51,159 bases of DNA from Nocardia pseudovaccinii NBRC 100343 (GTDB taxonomy: Bacteria; Actinomycetota; Actinomycetes; Mycobacteriales; Mycobacteriaceae): the NCBI RefSeq assembly GCF_001613225.1, contig NZ_BDBY01000024.1, forward strand, positions 1 through 51,159, read 5' to 3'. A program made the position numbers and the translations under genes. The notes under the pieces were generated by a model. That model did not search any database, was not told the DNA's origin, and worked only from the letters and a program-made list of their open reading frames with translations. Shown here one piece after another: positions 7,546 to 16,658 of this stretch; position 1 is the first letter of the stretch, and each line of letters starts with the position of its first letter.

Positions 7546-8484
7546 ATGAACGCAACCGCGCCGGTCTTCGCCGGTCTCGCTTTGCTTCTCGCGGGGCCTG
7601 CCCCAGCGCTGCTGAGCCGCGCGACCTGGCCGTATCGGACTCCGCGCGCCGCGCTCGTGTTATGGCAGGCCATCGCGCTCGCCGCCGTGCTCAGCGCATT
7701 CGGCTCGGGCCTGGCCATCGCCGCCCAACTACTCGTCCCCGGACCGAACGGTCGCCCGACCACCTCCCCGGCCCGGGAAATCGACGCGCTCGGATTGCCG
7801 CTGTGGCTGGCCTATGTCTTCGTCTTCGCGCTGACCCTGCTGGTCGGCGCGCGACTGATGTACGCGATCGTGCGCGTCGGCGTGCACACCCGCAGGCGCC
7901 GGGCGCGCCACCGCATGCTCGTCGATCTGCTCGACCAGAGCGGACCGCAGCGCCGCGCCGCCGATATCCGGGTGCTCGCCTCGACCGAGCCGATCGCCTA
8001 CTGTCTGCCCGGCCTGCGCCAGCGGGTCGTACTGAGCGAAGGCACGCTGACCAGCCTGCAGGACGCCGAGGTCACCGCCATCGTCAGCCATGAGCGCTCG
8101 CACCTGCGCGCGCGGCACGATCTGGTGCTCGAGGCGTTCACGGCGGTGCACGAGGCCTTCCCCCGGGTGGTGCGCAGCAAGGCCGCGCTCGGATCGGTGA
8201 AGCTGCTGATCGAACTGCTCGCCGACGACTCGGCGGTGAAGGTGACCGGCCCGAAGCCGCTGGCCCGCGCGCTGGTGGCATGCGCCAAATCCACCGCTCC
8301 GCAGGGCGCGCTCGCCGCGGGCGGGCCGACCACCCTGATCCGCATCCAGCGCCTGGGGGGCCGAATCGGCGATATTCGGGTGGCCTCGGCGGCGTATCTG
8401 GGGTCGGCGGCCATCCTGGTGGTCCCGACCATGGCCGTCGCGGTACCCTGGCTGGTCGAACTGGATCGACTGCTGCGTAACTGA
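7546..8484 (+). CDS. M56-family membrane metallopeptidase (BlaR1-like, no penicillin sensor)
   Basis: A 312-residue integral membrane zinc protease. Predicted membrane segments are near residues 8-25, 40-62 and 85-108, plus a last one near 285-305. The HEXXH-type zinc motif is present as SHERSH near residue 181, followed by a downstream acidic helix. Unlike staphylococcal BlaR1 there is no C-terminal penicillin-binding domain, as in the mycobacterial homologue Rv1845c. It probably cleaves BlaI or another membrane signalling partner. It starts at ATG 7546 in an operon with blaI. Confidence 0.9.
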   Translation: MNATAPVFAGLALLLAGPAPALLSRATWPYRTPRAALVLWQAIALAAVLSAFGSGLAIAAQLLVPGPNGRPTTSPAREIDALGLPLWLAYVFVFALTLLVGARLMYAIVRVGVHTRRRRARHRMLVDLLDQSGPQRRAADIRVLASTEPIAYCLPGLRQRVVLSEGTLTSLQDAEVTAIVSHERSHLRARHDLVLEAFTAVHEAFPRVVRSKAALGSVKLLIELLADDSAVKVTGPKPLARALVACAKSTAPQGALAAGGPTTLIRIQRLGGRIGDIRVASAAYLGSAAILVVPTMAVAVPWLVELDRLLRN

Positions 8485-8607
8485 TTCCTCCGGTTCTCCC
8501 CGACACACCCGGTCCTACCGCATCCCGATGACCGGGCCCAACCATCTCGGCGGCACCACGCGTGCCCGGATCCGCCCGCGCCGAGACATGAAAGGCACAC
8601 AACCCCG

Positions 8608-10380
8608 TTGACCTCCTCCACCCCTGCCACCACCTTCGCGGATCTGGGCCTACCCGCCGTGCTCGTCCAGGCGCTGCGCCGCGACGGCATCGAGGCCCCG
8701 TTCCCGATCCAGGCCGCGACCGCGACCGATGCGCTGGCGGGTAAGGATGTGCTCGGACGCGGCCCGACCGGCTCCGGCAAGACCCTGGCCTTCGGGCTGC
8801 CGATGCTCGCGCTGCTGGCGGGCGCGCATGCCAAGCCGGGCCGTCCGCGCGGTCTGGTGCTGGTGCCGACCAGGGAACTGGCGGCCCAGATCGAAAAGGC
8901 ACTGGACAGTGCGGCATTGTCGCTCGGGCTGCGAGTCGCTTCGGTGGTCGGCGGCGCACCGATCAAGCGGCAGGCCGACCGGCTCGCGCGCGGGGTGGAC
9001 CTGCTGATCGCCACGCCCGGGCGGTTGGAAGATCTGATCAACCAGCGCTCCGCCGACCTGTCCGATGTGCGGATCACCGCACTGGACGAGGCCGACCACA
9101 TGGCCGACATGGGCTTCCTGCCGCAGGTCACCAAGCTGCTCGACCGGACGCCGAAAGATGGTCAGCGCCTGCTGTTTTCGGCCACTCTCGATGGTGAGGT
9201 CGACAAACTGGTCAAGCGTTACCTGCGCTCCCCCGTCACGCATTCCACCGCGCCGCCGTCGGCCTCGGTCGCGACGATGTCGCACCATCTGCTGTACCTG
9301 CGCAAGGCCGATAAGCGCGAGATCACCGCGCAGATCGCCGCCCGCGACGGGCTGACCATCATGTTCGTGCGCACCAAACACGGTGCGGACCGGCTCGCCA
9401 AGCAGTTGCGCGCGGCCGGAATCGCCGCAGGCGCGCTGCACGGCGGGAAGGCACAGAACAACCGCGTGCGGACGCTGGCCGCATTCGCCGACGGTACGAC
9501 ACCGGTGCTGGTGACCACCGACGTGGCCGCGCGCGGTATCCATGTAGACGGGATTTCCCTTGTCGTGCACGTGGATCCGCCCGCGGAATCCAAGGCGTAC
9601 CTGCATCGCGCGGGCCGCACCGCCCGTGCCGGTGAGGACGGCGTCGTCGTCACGCTGGTCACCGAGGAGGAACGCGCCGAGGTCGAGAAAATGACCCGCA
9701 AGGCGGGCGTCGATGTCGACGGTGTGCAGGTCCGTCCGGGCGATCGGCGCCTGATCCAGATCACCGGCGCGAAGCAGCCGTCGGGCGTACCGATCGTCGC
9801 GGCGAACTCGGCGGTCACGGTGGGTGACGAGGGTGAGTTGAACGTCGGTAGGTCGAGCCGCCGGTCTGGCCCGGGTTCCGGCGGTCGTGGTCGCGGCACA
9901 CGCTCCGGCGGTGCGGGCTCAGCTGGTGCCGGGCGGCGTAGTGCTGGTTCGAGTGGTCGCGCCGGAGGTGCGAAGAAGTCCTCGGGTGGTTCGTCGAGCT
10001 CCACCGCGACTTCGAATCGGCGCAGTGTCGCAACCTCCGGTCGGGGGCCGACGGCCGCCCCCGCAACGGGTCGGAACACAGCAGCAGCGGCGACGGCTGC
10101 CCGCGGCCGGAGCGCCGGGTCGGCGAACACGGCTCCGGGGCGGACCGCGAGCACGGCATCGGCCGCGCCGGGTCGGGCTGCCGGGTCCGCCAAGGCAGCC
10201 CACGGAACGGGCTCATCCGCGCGCGCTACCTCTGGCGGACATGGCGCAGGGGCCACTTCCGGTCGTGGTGCCGGGTCCGGTCGCACCGCTGCGACCAGCG
10301 GCGACACGCCCGGACGTACGCGTCGACGCGCCGGGCGGGCACAGGGGGTGCCGGGCAACCGCAATCGCGGGGCAAACTGA
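8608..10380 (+). CDS. DEAD-box ATP-dependent RNA helicase with long low-complexity tail
   Basis: A 590-residue RNA helicase. All core motifs are visible: Q-motif region GIEAPFPIQ, motif I GPTGSGKT, Ia PTRELAAQ, Ib TPGRLEDL, II LDEADHMADMGF, III SATLDG, IV FVRTKHGAD, V TTDVAARGI and VI HRAGRTARAG, all within the first 350 residues. From about residue 415 the protein becomes a Gly/Ser/Ala/Arg/Thr-rich disordered tail of about 175 residues, probably an RNA-binding or condensate-forming extension. The start is TTG at 8608 with AAAGG upstream. It probably acts in ribosome assembly or mRNA remodelling. It occupies the place where M. tuberculosis has gnd1. Confidence 0.95.
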   Translation: MTSSTPATTFADLGLPAVLVQALRRDGIEAPFPIQAATATDALAGKDVLGRGPTGSGKTLAFGLPMLALLAGAHAKPGRPRGLVLVPTRELAAQIEKALDSAALSLGLRVASVVGGAPIKRQADRLARGVDLLIATPGRLEDLINQRSADLSDVRITALDEADHMADMGFLPQVTKLLDRTPKDGQRLLFSATLDGEVDKLVKRYLRSPVTHSTAPPSASVATMSHHLLYLRKADKREITAQIAARDGLTIMFVRTKHGADRLAKQLRAAGIAAGALHGGKAQNNRVRTLAAFADGTTPVLVTTDVAARGIHVDGISLVVHVDPPAESKAYLHRAGRTARAGEDGVVVTLVTEEERAEVEKMTRKAGVDVDGVQVRPGDRRLIQITGAKQPSGVPIVAANSAVTVGDEGELNVGRSSRRSGPGSGGRGRGTRSGGAGSAGAGRRSAGSSGRAGGAKKSSGGSSSSTATSNRRSVATSGRGPTAAPATGRNTAAAATAARGRSAGSANTAPGRTASTASAAPGRAAGSAKAAHGTGSSARATSGGHGAGATSGRGAGSGRTAATSGDTPGRTRRRAGRAQGVPGNRNRGAN

Positions 10381-10384
10381 CCAG

Positions 10385-11230
10385 GTGGCGAATCATCAGG
10401 TGGGCGCGGTCGTCTGTGCGCTGATCGCGGCATTGCTCTTCGCGGTGGCCGCGGTCGCGCAGCAGCATGCGGCGGCCGCGGTGCCCGAGGACGAGTCGCT
10501 CATGCGTTCACTGCTGCGCAATCCGCGCTGGTGGGGCGGAATCATTGGAGATGCGGGCGGTTACGCCATGCAGGTCGCCGCACTGACTCTGGGTGCGGTG
10601 CTGCTCGTCCAGCCGATTCTGGTGAGCATGTTGGTCTTTGCGCTCCCGCTCTCGGCCCGCATAAACCGCCGCCGCATCACCCCGCGCACCTGGGCGACCG
10701 CCGTCGCACTCGCGGCAGCCCTTGCCGCCTTCTTGATCATCGGCGATCCGACCGAGGGCAATACCAATGCGCCCCTGCGTGATTGGATCCCGCCGCTCGC
10801 CGCGCTGCTCGGTGTGCTGGCAGTGGCCGTCGTGGTCGGCCTCGGGACCTCCGACCCGACCCGGCGCGCACTCCTGTTCGGCACCGCGGGCGGCGCCCTG
10901 TTCGGTCTGGCCGCCGCGCTCACCGAGTACGTGACCGAACTCTTCGACGGCGGCCTCATCCACGTGCTGGGCAGCTGGCAAACCTGGGCTCTGGTGGCCT
11001 CCGGTTTGACCGGCCTCTACCTCCAGCAACGCGCCTTCCAATCCGGCCCCCTCGTCGCATCGTTGCCCGCCGTCACCATCGCCGAACCGCTGGCCGCCGC
11101 CTTCATCGGCATTACCGTCCTCGACGAACGCCTGCGCACCGACCACATCGGATTCGCGGTGATCACCGTCGCCGTAATCATCATGTGCGCGACCACAATC
11201 CAACTCTCCCGTGCCCAAGCCGACGCGTGA
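10385..11230 (+). CDS. DMT-superfamily transporter-like membrane protein
   Basis: A 281-residue protein with about nine hydrophobic segments and little else, resembling DMT/EamA-type small-molecule exporters. Visible blocks are GAVVCALIAALLFAVAAVAQ at the N-terminus and LPAVTIAEPLAAAFIGITVL near residue 225, a PxxA/E-P pattern typical of the repeat units. The start is GTG at 10385, four bases after the helicase stop, so the two are probably cotranscribed. The substrate is unknown. Confidence 0.8.
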   Translation: MANHQVGAVVCALIAALLFAVAAVAQQHAAAAVPEDESLMRSLLRNPRWWGGIIGDAGGYAMQVAALTLGAVLLVQPILVSMLVFALPLSARINRRRITPRTWATAVALAAALAAFLIIGDPTEGNTNAPLRDWIPPLAALLGVLAVAVVVGLGTSDPTRRALLFGTAGGALFGLAAALTEYVTELFDGGLIHVLGSWQTWALVASGLTGLYLQQRAFQSGPLVASLPAVTIAEPLAAAFIGITVLDERLRTDHIGFAVITVAVIIMCATTIQLSRAQADA

Positions 11231-11282
11231 CACGCACGGCTCGAGATCAGGTGAACACTGGCACAGAGGGAATGCTGGGTGA

Positions 11283-11313
11283 TTGCACCGAACTGCGGCG
11301 CACCGGTTAGAAT
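11283..11313 (+). promoter_or_regulatory. guaB1 promoter, probably leaderless
   Basis: TAGAAT at 11308-11313 matches TATAAT at 5 of 6 positions and is followed 7 bases later by the GTG start at 11321. That spacing predicts transcription starting at the GTG itself. TTGCAC at 11283-11288 is a weak -35 with a long 19-base spacer. No Shine-Dalgarno sequence is present, consistent with a leaderless mRNA. Confidence 0.55.
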
Positions 11314-11320
11314 CGGTTAA

Positions 11321-12757
<1,437 letters not shown>

Positions 12758-13067
12758 CCCTACGCGGCGGCGGACAACAGTCGGAAGATTTCCACCCCGG
12801 CCGACGACTACGGAGCGAGTCTTACGAGCGACCGTTCGCGGCCCGTCTCGCATCCGAGGGGCCCAAGCGCATGCGCCGAAGGCGCGAGTCTCGGCCCCTC
12901 GGATGCGAGACACCAGGGGGCCGCGAACACGCCGCACCGCAGGCGCGGCCAATCAAACACACCAAATCCAACACAGCAATACCGGCCCACGCGGGCACGC
13001 GCGTGGGCCGGTAACATAGTGGTTGCCGGTTTCCGGTTTAACAAACCCATTTGCCGAGAGGAACAAG
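12758..13067. other. 310-bp intergenic region holding a large palindromic repeat
   Basis: No gene is supported here. The region contains the interspersed repeat at 12811-12928 and a possible promoter for the CNNM genes: TAACAT near 13011-13016 is a modest -10. The rest is unremarkable GC-rich sequence. Confidence 0.6.
12811..12928. repeat. Interspersed palindromic repeat, long copy
   Basis: The first 41 bases (12811-12851) recur at 43234-43273 with a single one-base difference. The long copy is a large nested inverted repeat: GTTCGCGGCCC (12834-12844) pairs with 12918-12928, and an 18-bp perfect arm TCTCGCATCCGAGGGGCC (12846-12863) pairs with 12893-12910. The loop holds a small GCGCC-GAA-GGCGC hairpin (12873-12885) also present in the other copy. 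It is intergenic in both places. Confidence 0.9.
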
Positions 13068-13196
13068 TTGTCACCCGCGTCCGAGGGCGCCACACAGGAG
13101 GGCTCCTCTACCGAGCCGGGTGACAAACCCGGCGCCCTCCTTCCCACAGCCGCCCGATCCGATTCAGCTCATCGCATGTCTCGCAGGTGGTGCTGA
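13068..13196 (+). CDS. Possible 42-residue leader ORF upstream of the CNNM genes
   Basis: TTG at 13068 is preceded by GAGAGG at good spacing. The frame begins MSPASEGATQEGSSTEPGDK and stops at 13194-13196, two bases before the first CNNM start codon, so translation could be coupled. The peptide has no recognised domain. A strong inverted repeat (13083-13139) lies within it. Confidence 0.35.
   Translation: MSPASEGATQEGSSTEPGDKPGALLPTAARSDSAHRMSRRWC
13083..13139 (+). promoter_or_regulatory. Structured leader with alternative hairpins
   Basis: A perfect 9-bp outer stem GAGGGCGCC (13083-13091) / GGCGCCCTC (13131-13139) competes for three bases with an inner stem GCCGGG (13115-13120) / CCCGGC (13128-13133). 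A third small AGGAG/CTCCT pair lies at 13096-13107. Mutually exclusive stems just upstream of a membrane-protein operon suggest an attenuator or riboswitch-like element. I do not recognise a known class. Confidence 0.4.
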
Positions 13197-13198
13197 CG

Positions 13199-14572
13199 AT
13201 GTCCGTCGTGCTCACCGTGCTCAGCCTGATCGGGTTCATCGCCCTCACCGTCGGCACCGCGTTGTTCGTTGCCGCCGAATTCTCGCTCACCGCTCTGGAA
13301 CGCAGCACCGTCGAATCGCATGTGCGCACAGTCGGGGACGCCCGCTCGCGCATGGTGCGGCAGGCGCACACCACCTTGTCGTTCCAGCTCTCCGGAGCCC
13401 AGCTCGGTATCACCATCACCACGCTGATCACGGGCTATATCGCCGAACCCGTCCTGGCCCGGCTGCTGTCGCCGCCGTTCACCGCGCTCGGTCTGAGCGC
13501 GGGTGCGGCGCATGGCATCTCACTCACGCTGGCGTTGGTGCTCGCCACCTCACTGTCGATGATCTACGGCGAGCTCGTCCCGAAGAACATCGCGATATCG
13601 AAGCCGCTCGGCACCGCCCGGGTGACCGCTGGCCCGATGATCGCGTTCTCGGTGGTGTTCAAGTGGATGATCCACTTCCTCAACGGCACCGCGAACTGGG
13701 TGGTCCGCCGCCTCGGCGTGGAACCGGCCGAGGAGCTGCGTTCGGCACGCTCCCCGCAGGAACTCGGCTCGCTGGTGCGCACCTCCGCACTGCGCGGCGC
13801 ACTGGACCACCGCACCGCGCAGCTGGTCGATCGCTCGCTGCAATTCGGTGAGCGCAGCGCCGAGGAGCTGATGACACCGCGGGTCAAGATCGAATCCCTG
13901 GACAAGTCCGACACCATCGCCGATCTGATCGCCGCCGCCAGCCGCACCGGTTACTCCCGCTTCCCGATCATCGATGGCGATCTGGACAACACCCTCGGCG
14001 TGGTGCACGTCAAACAGGCGTTCACCCACGCGGCGAATGTCCGCAACACCATCCCGCTGCATCTGCTCGCCCGGCCGGTCCCGATCGTGCCCGCCAGCCT
14101 CGACGGCGACGAGGTGCTCGAGCGGGTGCGCGCCGACGGCATGCAGGTCGCGCTGGTGGTCGACGAATACGGCGGCACCGCGGGCATCGTGACCATGGAG
14201 GATCTCATCGAGGAAATCCTCGGGGATGTCCGCGACGAGCACGATGAGGAAGAACGCGATGTCCGCCGGGTAGCCGACGGCTGGGACTGCTCGGGGCTGC
14301 TACGCATCGACGAGGTCTCCCGGGCCACCGGCTACGACGCGCCAGAGGGCGAATACGAAACCCTCGGCGGTCTGGTGCTCACCCGGCTCGGCCGTATCCC
14401 GGTTACCGGCGATGAGGTGATCCTGCCGAATCCGCGGTCCTCGCATCGCTATCCGAACGACGATGACGGGGGCTGGATCGCCAAGGTCGAACGGATGGAT
14501 GGGCGGCGTATCGATCGGATCCGGCTGGTTCCGGTGGCGGCCGCGGTGCTGAAGGAGAACAGCCATGGGTGA
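13199..14572 (+). CDS. CNNM/HlyC-CorC family membrane protein 1 (Rv1842c-like)
   Basis: A 457-residue protein with three parts: an N-terminal DUF21/CNNM membrane domain (residues 1-200; segments near 1-25, 55-80, 95-120 and 130-160), a CBS pair at about 210-335 (MTPRVKIESLDKSDTIADLI begins it), and a C-terminal CorC/HlyC domain. The family is often called hemolysin but is more likely involved in divalent-cation (Mg2+/Co2+) transport or membrane-stress control. ATG 13199 with AGGTGG upstream is preferred over in-frame GTGs at 13187 and 13190. Its end overlaps the next gene by 8 bases. Confidence 0.92.
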   Translation: MSVVLTVLSLIGFIALTVGTALFVAAEFSLTALERSTVESHVRTVGDARSRMVRQAHTTLSFQLSGAQLGITITTLITGYIAEPVLARLLSPPFTALGLSAGAAHGISLTLALVLATSLSMIYGELVPKNIAISKPLGTARVTAGPMIAFSVVFKWMIHFLNGTANWVVRRLGVEPAEELRSARSPQELGSLVRTSALRGALDHRTAQLVDRSLQFGERSAEELMTPRVKIESLDKSDTIADLIAAASRTGYSRFPIIDGDLDNTLGVVHVKQAFTHAANVRNTIPLHLLARPVPIVPASLDGDEVLERVRADGMQVALVVDEYGGTAGIVTMEDLIEEILGDVRDEHDEEERDVRRVADGWDCSGLLRIDEVSRATGYDAPEGEYETLGGLVLTRLGRIPVTGDEVILPNPRSSHRYPNDDDGGWIAKVERMDGRRIDRIRLVPVAAAVLKENSHG

Positions 14573-15629
14573 TCTCCTCGGTGTCCTGTTGACAGTGGTG
14601 CTGCTGGCTTGCAATGCCTTCTTCGTCGCCGCCGAATTCGCGCTCATCTCGGCCCGCCGTGACCGGCTCGAAGCGCTCGCCGCACAGGGGAAGCGCAAGG
14701 CGCACACGGTGATCCGGGCCGGTGAGAACCTGTCCATGATGCTGGCCGCCGCGCAGCTCGGCATCACCATCTGCTCGATCCTGCTCGGCCGGGTCGGCGA
14801 ACCCGCGGTGGCGCATTTGCTGGAGGGGCCGTTCGAGCTGGTCGGCCTGCCCGAACAGCTGCTGCATCCGGTGGCCTTCGCCATCGCGCTGGCGATCGTG
14901 GTGATCCTGCACATTCTGTTCGGCGAGATGATTCCGAAGAATATCGCGCTGGCCGGACCGGAACGCAGTGCGCTGCTGCTGGTTCCGGTGCATCTGATGT
15001 GGTTGCGCTTGGCGCGTCCGCTCATCGCCCTCTACAACCTGGCGGCGAATCTGTCGCTGCGCATGTTGCGGATCGAGCCGAAGGATGAGCTCGAGGCGAC
15101 GGTCTCGAGTGTCGAGCTCGCCGAGATGATCGGTGAATCCCGTTCGGAGGGCCTGCTCGACGAGGAAGAGCACCGCCGCCTCACCCAGGCGCTCGGCACC
15201 TCCGATCGGGTGGTGGGCGATGTGATGGTGCCGCTGGCGACGACCCGCTCGGTTCCGTTGCGCGGCAATGGCACCACGCTCGGCGATATCGAAACCGCGG
15301 TCGCCGAAACCGGTTTCTCCCGGTATCCGGTGCGCGCGAGTGACGGCTCGCTGGTCGGGTATCTGCATGTGAAGGACGTGCTCGACAAGGTCGCCGACGA
15401 AAGCGCCGGACCGAATACGCCCATCCCGCGCACGGATATCCGTCCACTGCCGACGGTGAGCGCCGGTACGCCCCTGTACGAGGCGCTGGCCCGCTTGCGC
15501 CGCACCAACTCCCACCTCGGCCGTGTCGTGGACACCCGTGGAAATACGGTGGGCATCGTGGCGCTCGAGGATCTGGTGGAAGAGTTCGTCGGCACCGTGC
15601 GCGACGGGACGCACCGGGTGATCGAATGA
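14565..15629 (+). CDS. CNNM/HlyC-CorC family membrane protein 2 (Rv1841c-like)
   Basis: A 354-residue paralogue of its upstream neighbour. It has a DUF21 membrane domain (VVLLACNAFFVAAEFALISA at the N-terminus, QLGITICSILLGRVGEPAVA near 65) and a CBS pair at about 200-345. It ends right after the CBS pair (VALEDLVEEFVGTVRDG), so it lacks the C-terminal CorC/HlyC domain of the first protein. The two probably form a heteromeric complex. ATG 14565 lies inside the end of the previous gene; its own end overlaps the next gene (ATGA). Confidence 0.92.
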   Translation: MGDLLGVLLTVVLLACNAFFVAAEFALISARRDRLEALAAQGKRKAHTVIRAGENLSMMLAAAQLGITICSILLGRVGEPAVAHLLEGPFELVGLPEQLLHPVAFAIALAIVVILHILFGEMIPKNIALAGPERSALLLVPVHLMWLRLARPLIALYNLAANLSLRMLRIEPKDELEATVSSVELAEMIGESRSEGLLDEEEHRRLTQALGTSDRVVGDVMVPLATTRSVPLRGNGTTLGDIETAVAETGFSRYPVRASDGSLVGYLHVKDVLDKVADESAGPNTPIPRTDIRPLPTVSAGTPLYEALARLRRTNSHLGRVVDTRGNTVGIVALEDLVEEFVGTVRDGTHRVIE

Positions 15630-16516
15630 TCGTGCTGGCCGAGTCCGAGTGGCGGACCAGGGCCGCCGCGCACCGGGCTCGGCTCGACGAGCTCGTCGGA
15701 CCGTATCTCGAGCGGCGCGCGGCGGGTTCGTCACATCCGGTGATCGACTTCCTGTTCACGTACTACGGACACAAGCCCGCCCAATTGCGGCGCTGGCACC
15801 CGGGATTCGGTGTCGCATTGGCGGGCGCGCGGGAGTACGACGGGGCTCGTGGGTATCACCGGCACGACATACGTTCCGGCGCGGGTGCCTATACCGCCGA
15901 CCCCGCGTTCATCGGGCGGCGCCGCGACACCGTCGAGTTCATCGCAAAACTGCTGCGCGCCACGGCCTCCCGCCCGGCGCAGCTGTCCTGCTTCGGCCTG
16001 CACGAGTGGGCAATGGTGTACAAGACCGACGAGGTCCGACACCAACAGGTGCCGCTGCGCCTGGGCAGCACCGGCACCGATGCGGTCGTCGAATCGATGT
16101 CTCTGCGCTGCACCCACTTCGACGCATTCCGCTTCTTCACCCCCGACGCGGTCGGTCGCAACGCGGACCCGTTGACCCGCGCCGATCAGGTCGTCCGCGA
16201 ACAGCCCGGCTGCCTGCACGCCAATATGGACCTCTACAAATGGGGTTTCAAACTGACCCCGCTCATCTCCTCCGGCCTGCTGCTCGACTATTTCGAATTC
16301 GCCTGCGCCGCACGCGAACTCGATATGCGCGCTAGCCCGTACGACCTCACCGACTACGGATACGAGCCGATCCGCATCGAAACACCGGCGGGGCGTGCCG
16401 AATACGTTCGGGCGCAGTCGGCATTGGCCGAGCGGTCGACGGGACTCAGACAGTCCCTGCTCGACGTTTGCGCATCGCTGCTGACCGGTGAGATCGAGGC
16501 ACTCTCCGCCAGCTGA
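15626..16516 (+). CDS. Conserved protein often named 3-methyladenine DNA glycosylase
   Basis: A 296-residue soluble protein conserved next to the CNNM genes in nocardioform actinomycetes and usually labelled 3-methyladenine DNA glycosylase. I do not see a helix-hairpin-helix or AlkA/Tag motif, so that name is weakly supported. Visible conserved-looking blocks are IDFLFTYYGHKPAQLRRWHP near residue 40, LSCFGLHEWAMVYKTDEVRH near 125, and CLHANMDLYKWGFKLTPLIS near 195, rich in His, Trp and Tyr. The ATGA overlap with the second CNNM gene indicates a three-gene operon. Confidence 0.75.
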   Translation: MIVLAESEWRTRAAAHRARLDELVGPYLERRAAGSSHPVIDFLFTYYGHKPAQLRRWHPGFGVALAGAREYDGARGYHRHDIRSGAGAYTADPAFIGRRRDTVEFIAKLLRATASRPAQLSCFGLHEWAMVYKTDEVRHQQVPLRLGSTGTDAVVESMSLRCTHFDAFRFFTPDAVGRNADPLTRADQVVREQPGCLHANMDLYKWGFKLTPLISSGLLLDYFEFACAARELDMRASPYDLTDYGYEPIRIETPAGRAEYVRAQSALAERSTGLRQSLLDVCASLLTGEIEALSAS

Positions 16517-16531
16517 GGGTAGCGGCGAGAC

Positions 16532-16549
16532 ATGCCAATTACCTGGCAT
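16532..16549 (+). terminator. Short hairpin after the CNNM operon
   Basis: ATGCCA (16532-16537) pairs with TGGCAT (16544-16549) around a 6-base loop, followed by TTTTC. It lies 16 bases after the stop of the preceding gene and is a plausible weak intrinsic terminator. Confidence 0.45.
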
Positions 16550-16658
16550 TTTCGCCAAAACCCAGCTGTAAGTTACTGCCTGTTACTACCATTCAGTCAG
16601 TTCTTACTCCGTCTGAGTCGGCGCGGTCTGTGCCCATGATGAGGAAAGTTGGGATGCA

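Noticed and set aside
7998..10433. Minus-strand frames of 378, 318 and 404 codons
   Set aside because: Shadows of the M56 protease and helicase genes, whose motifs are intact.
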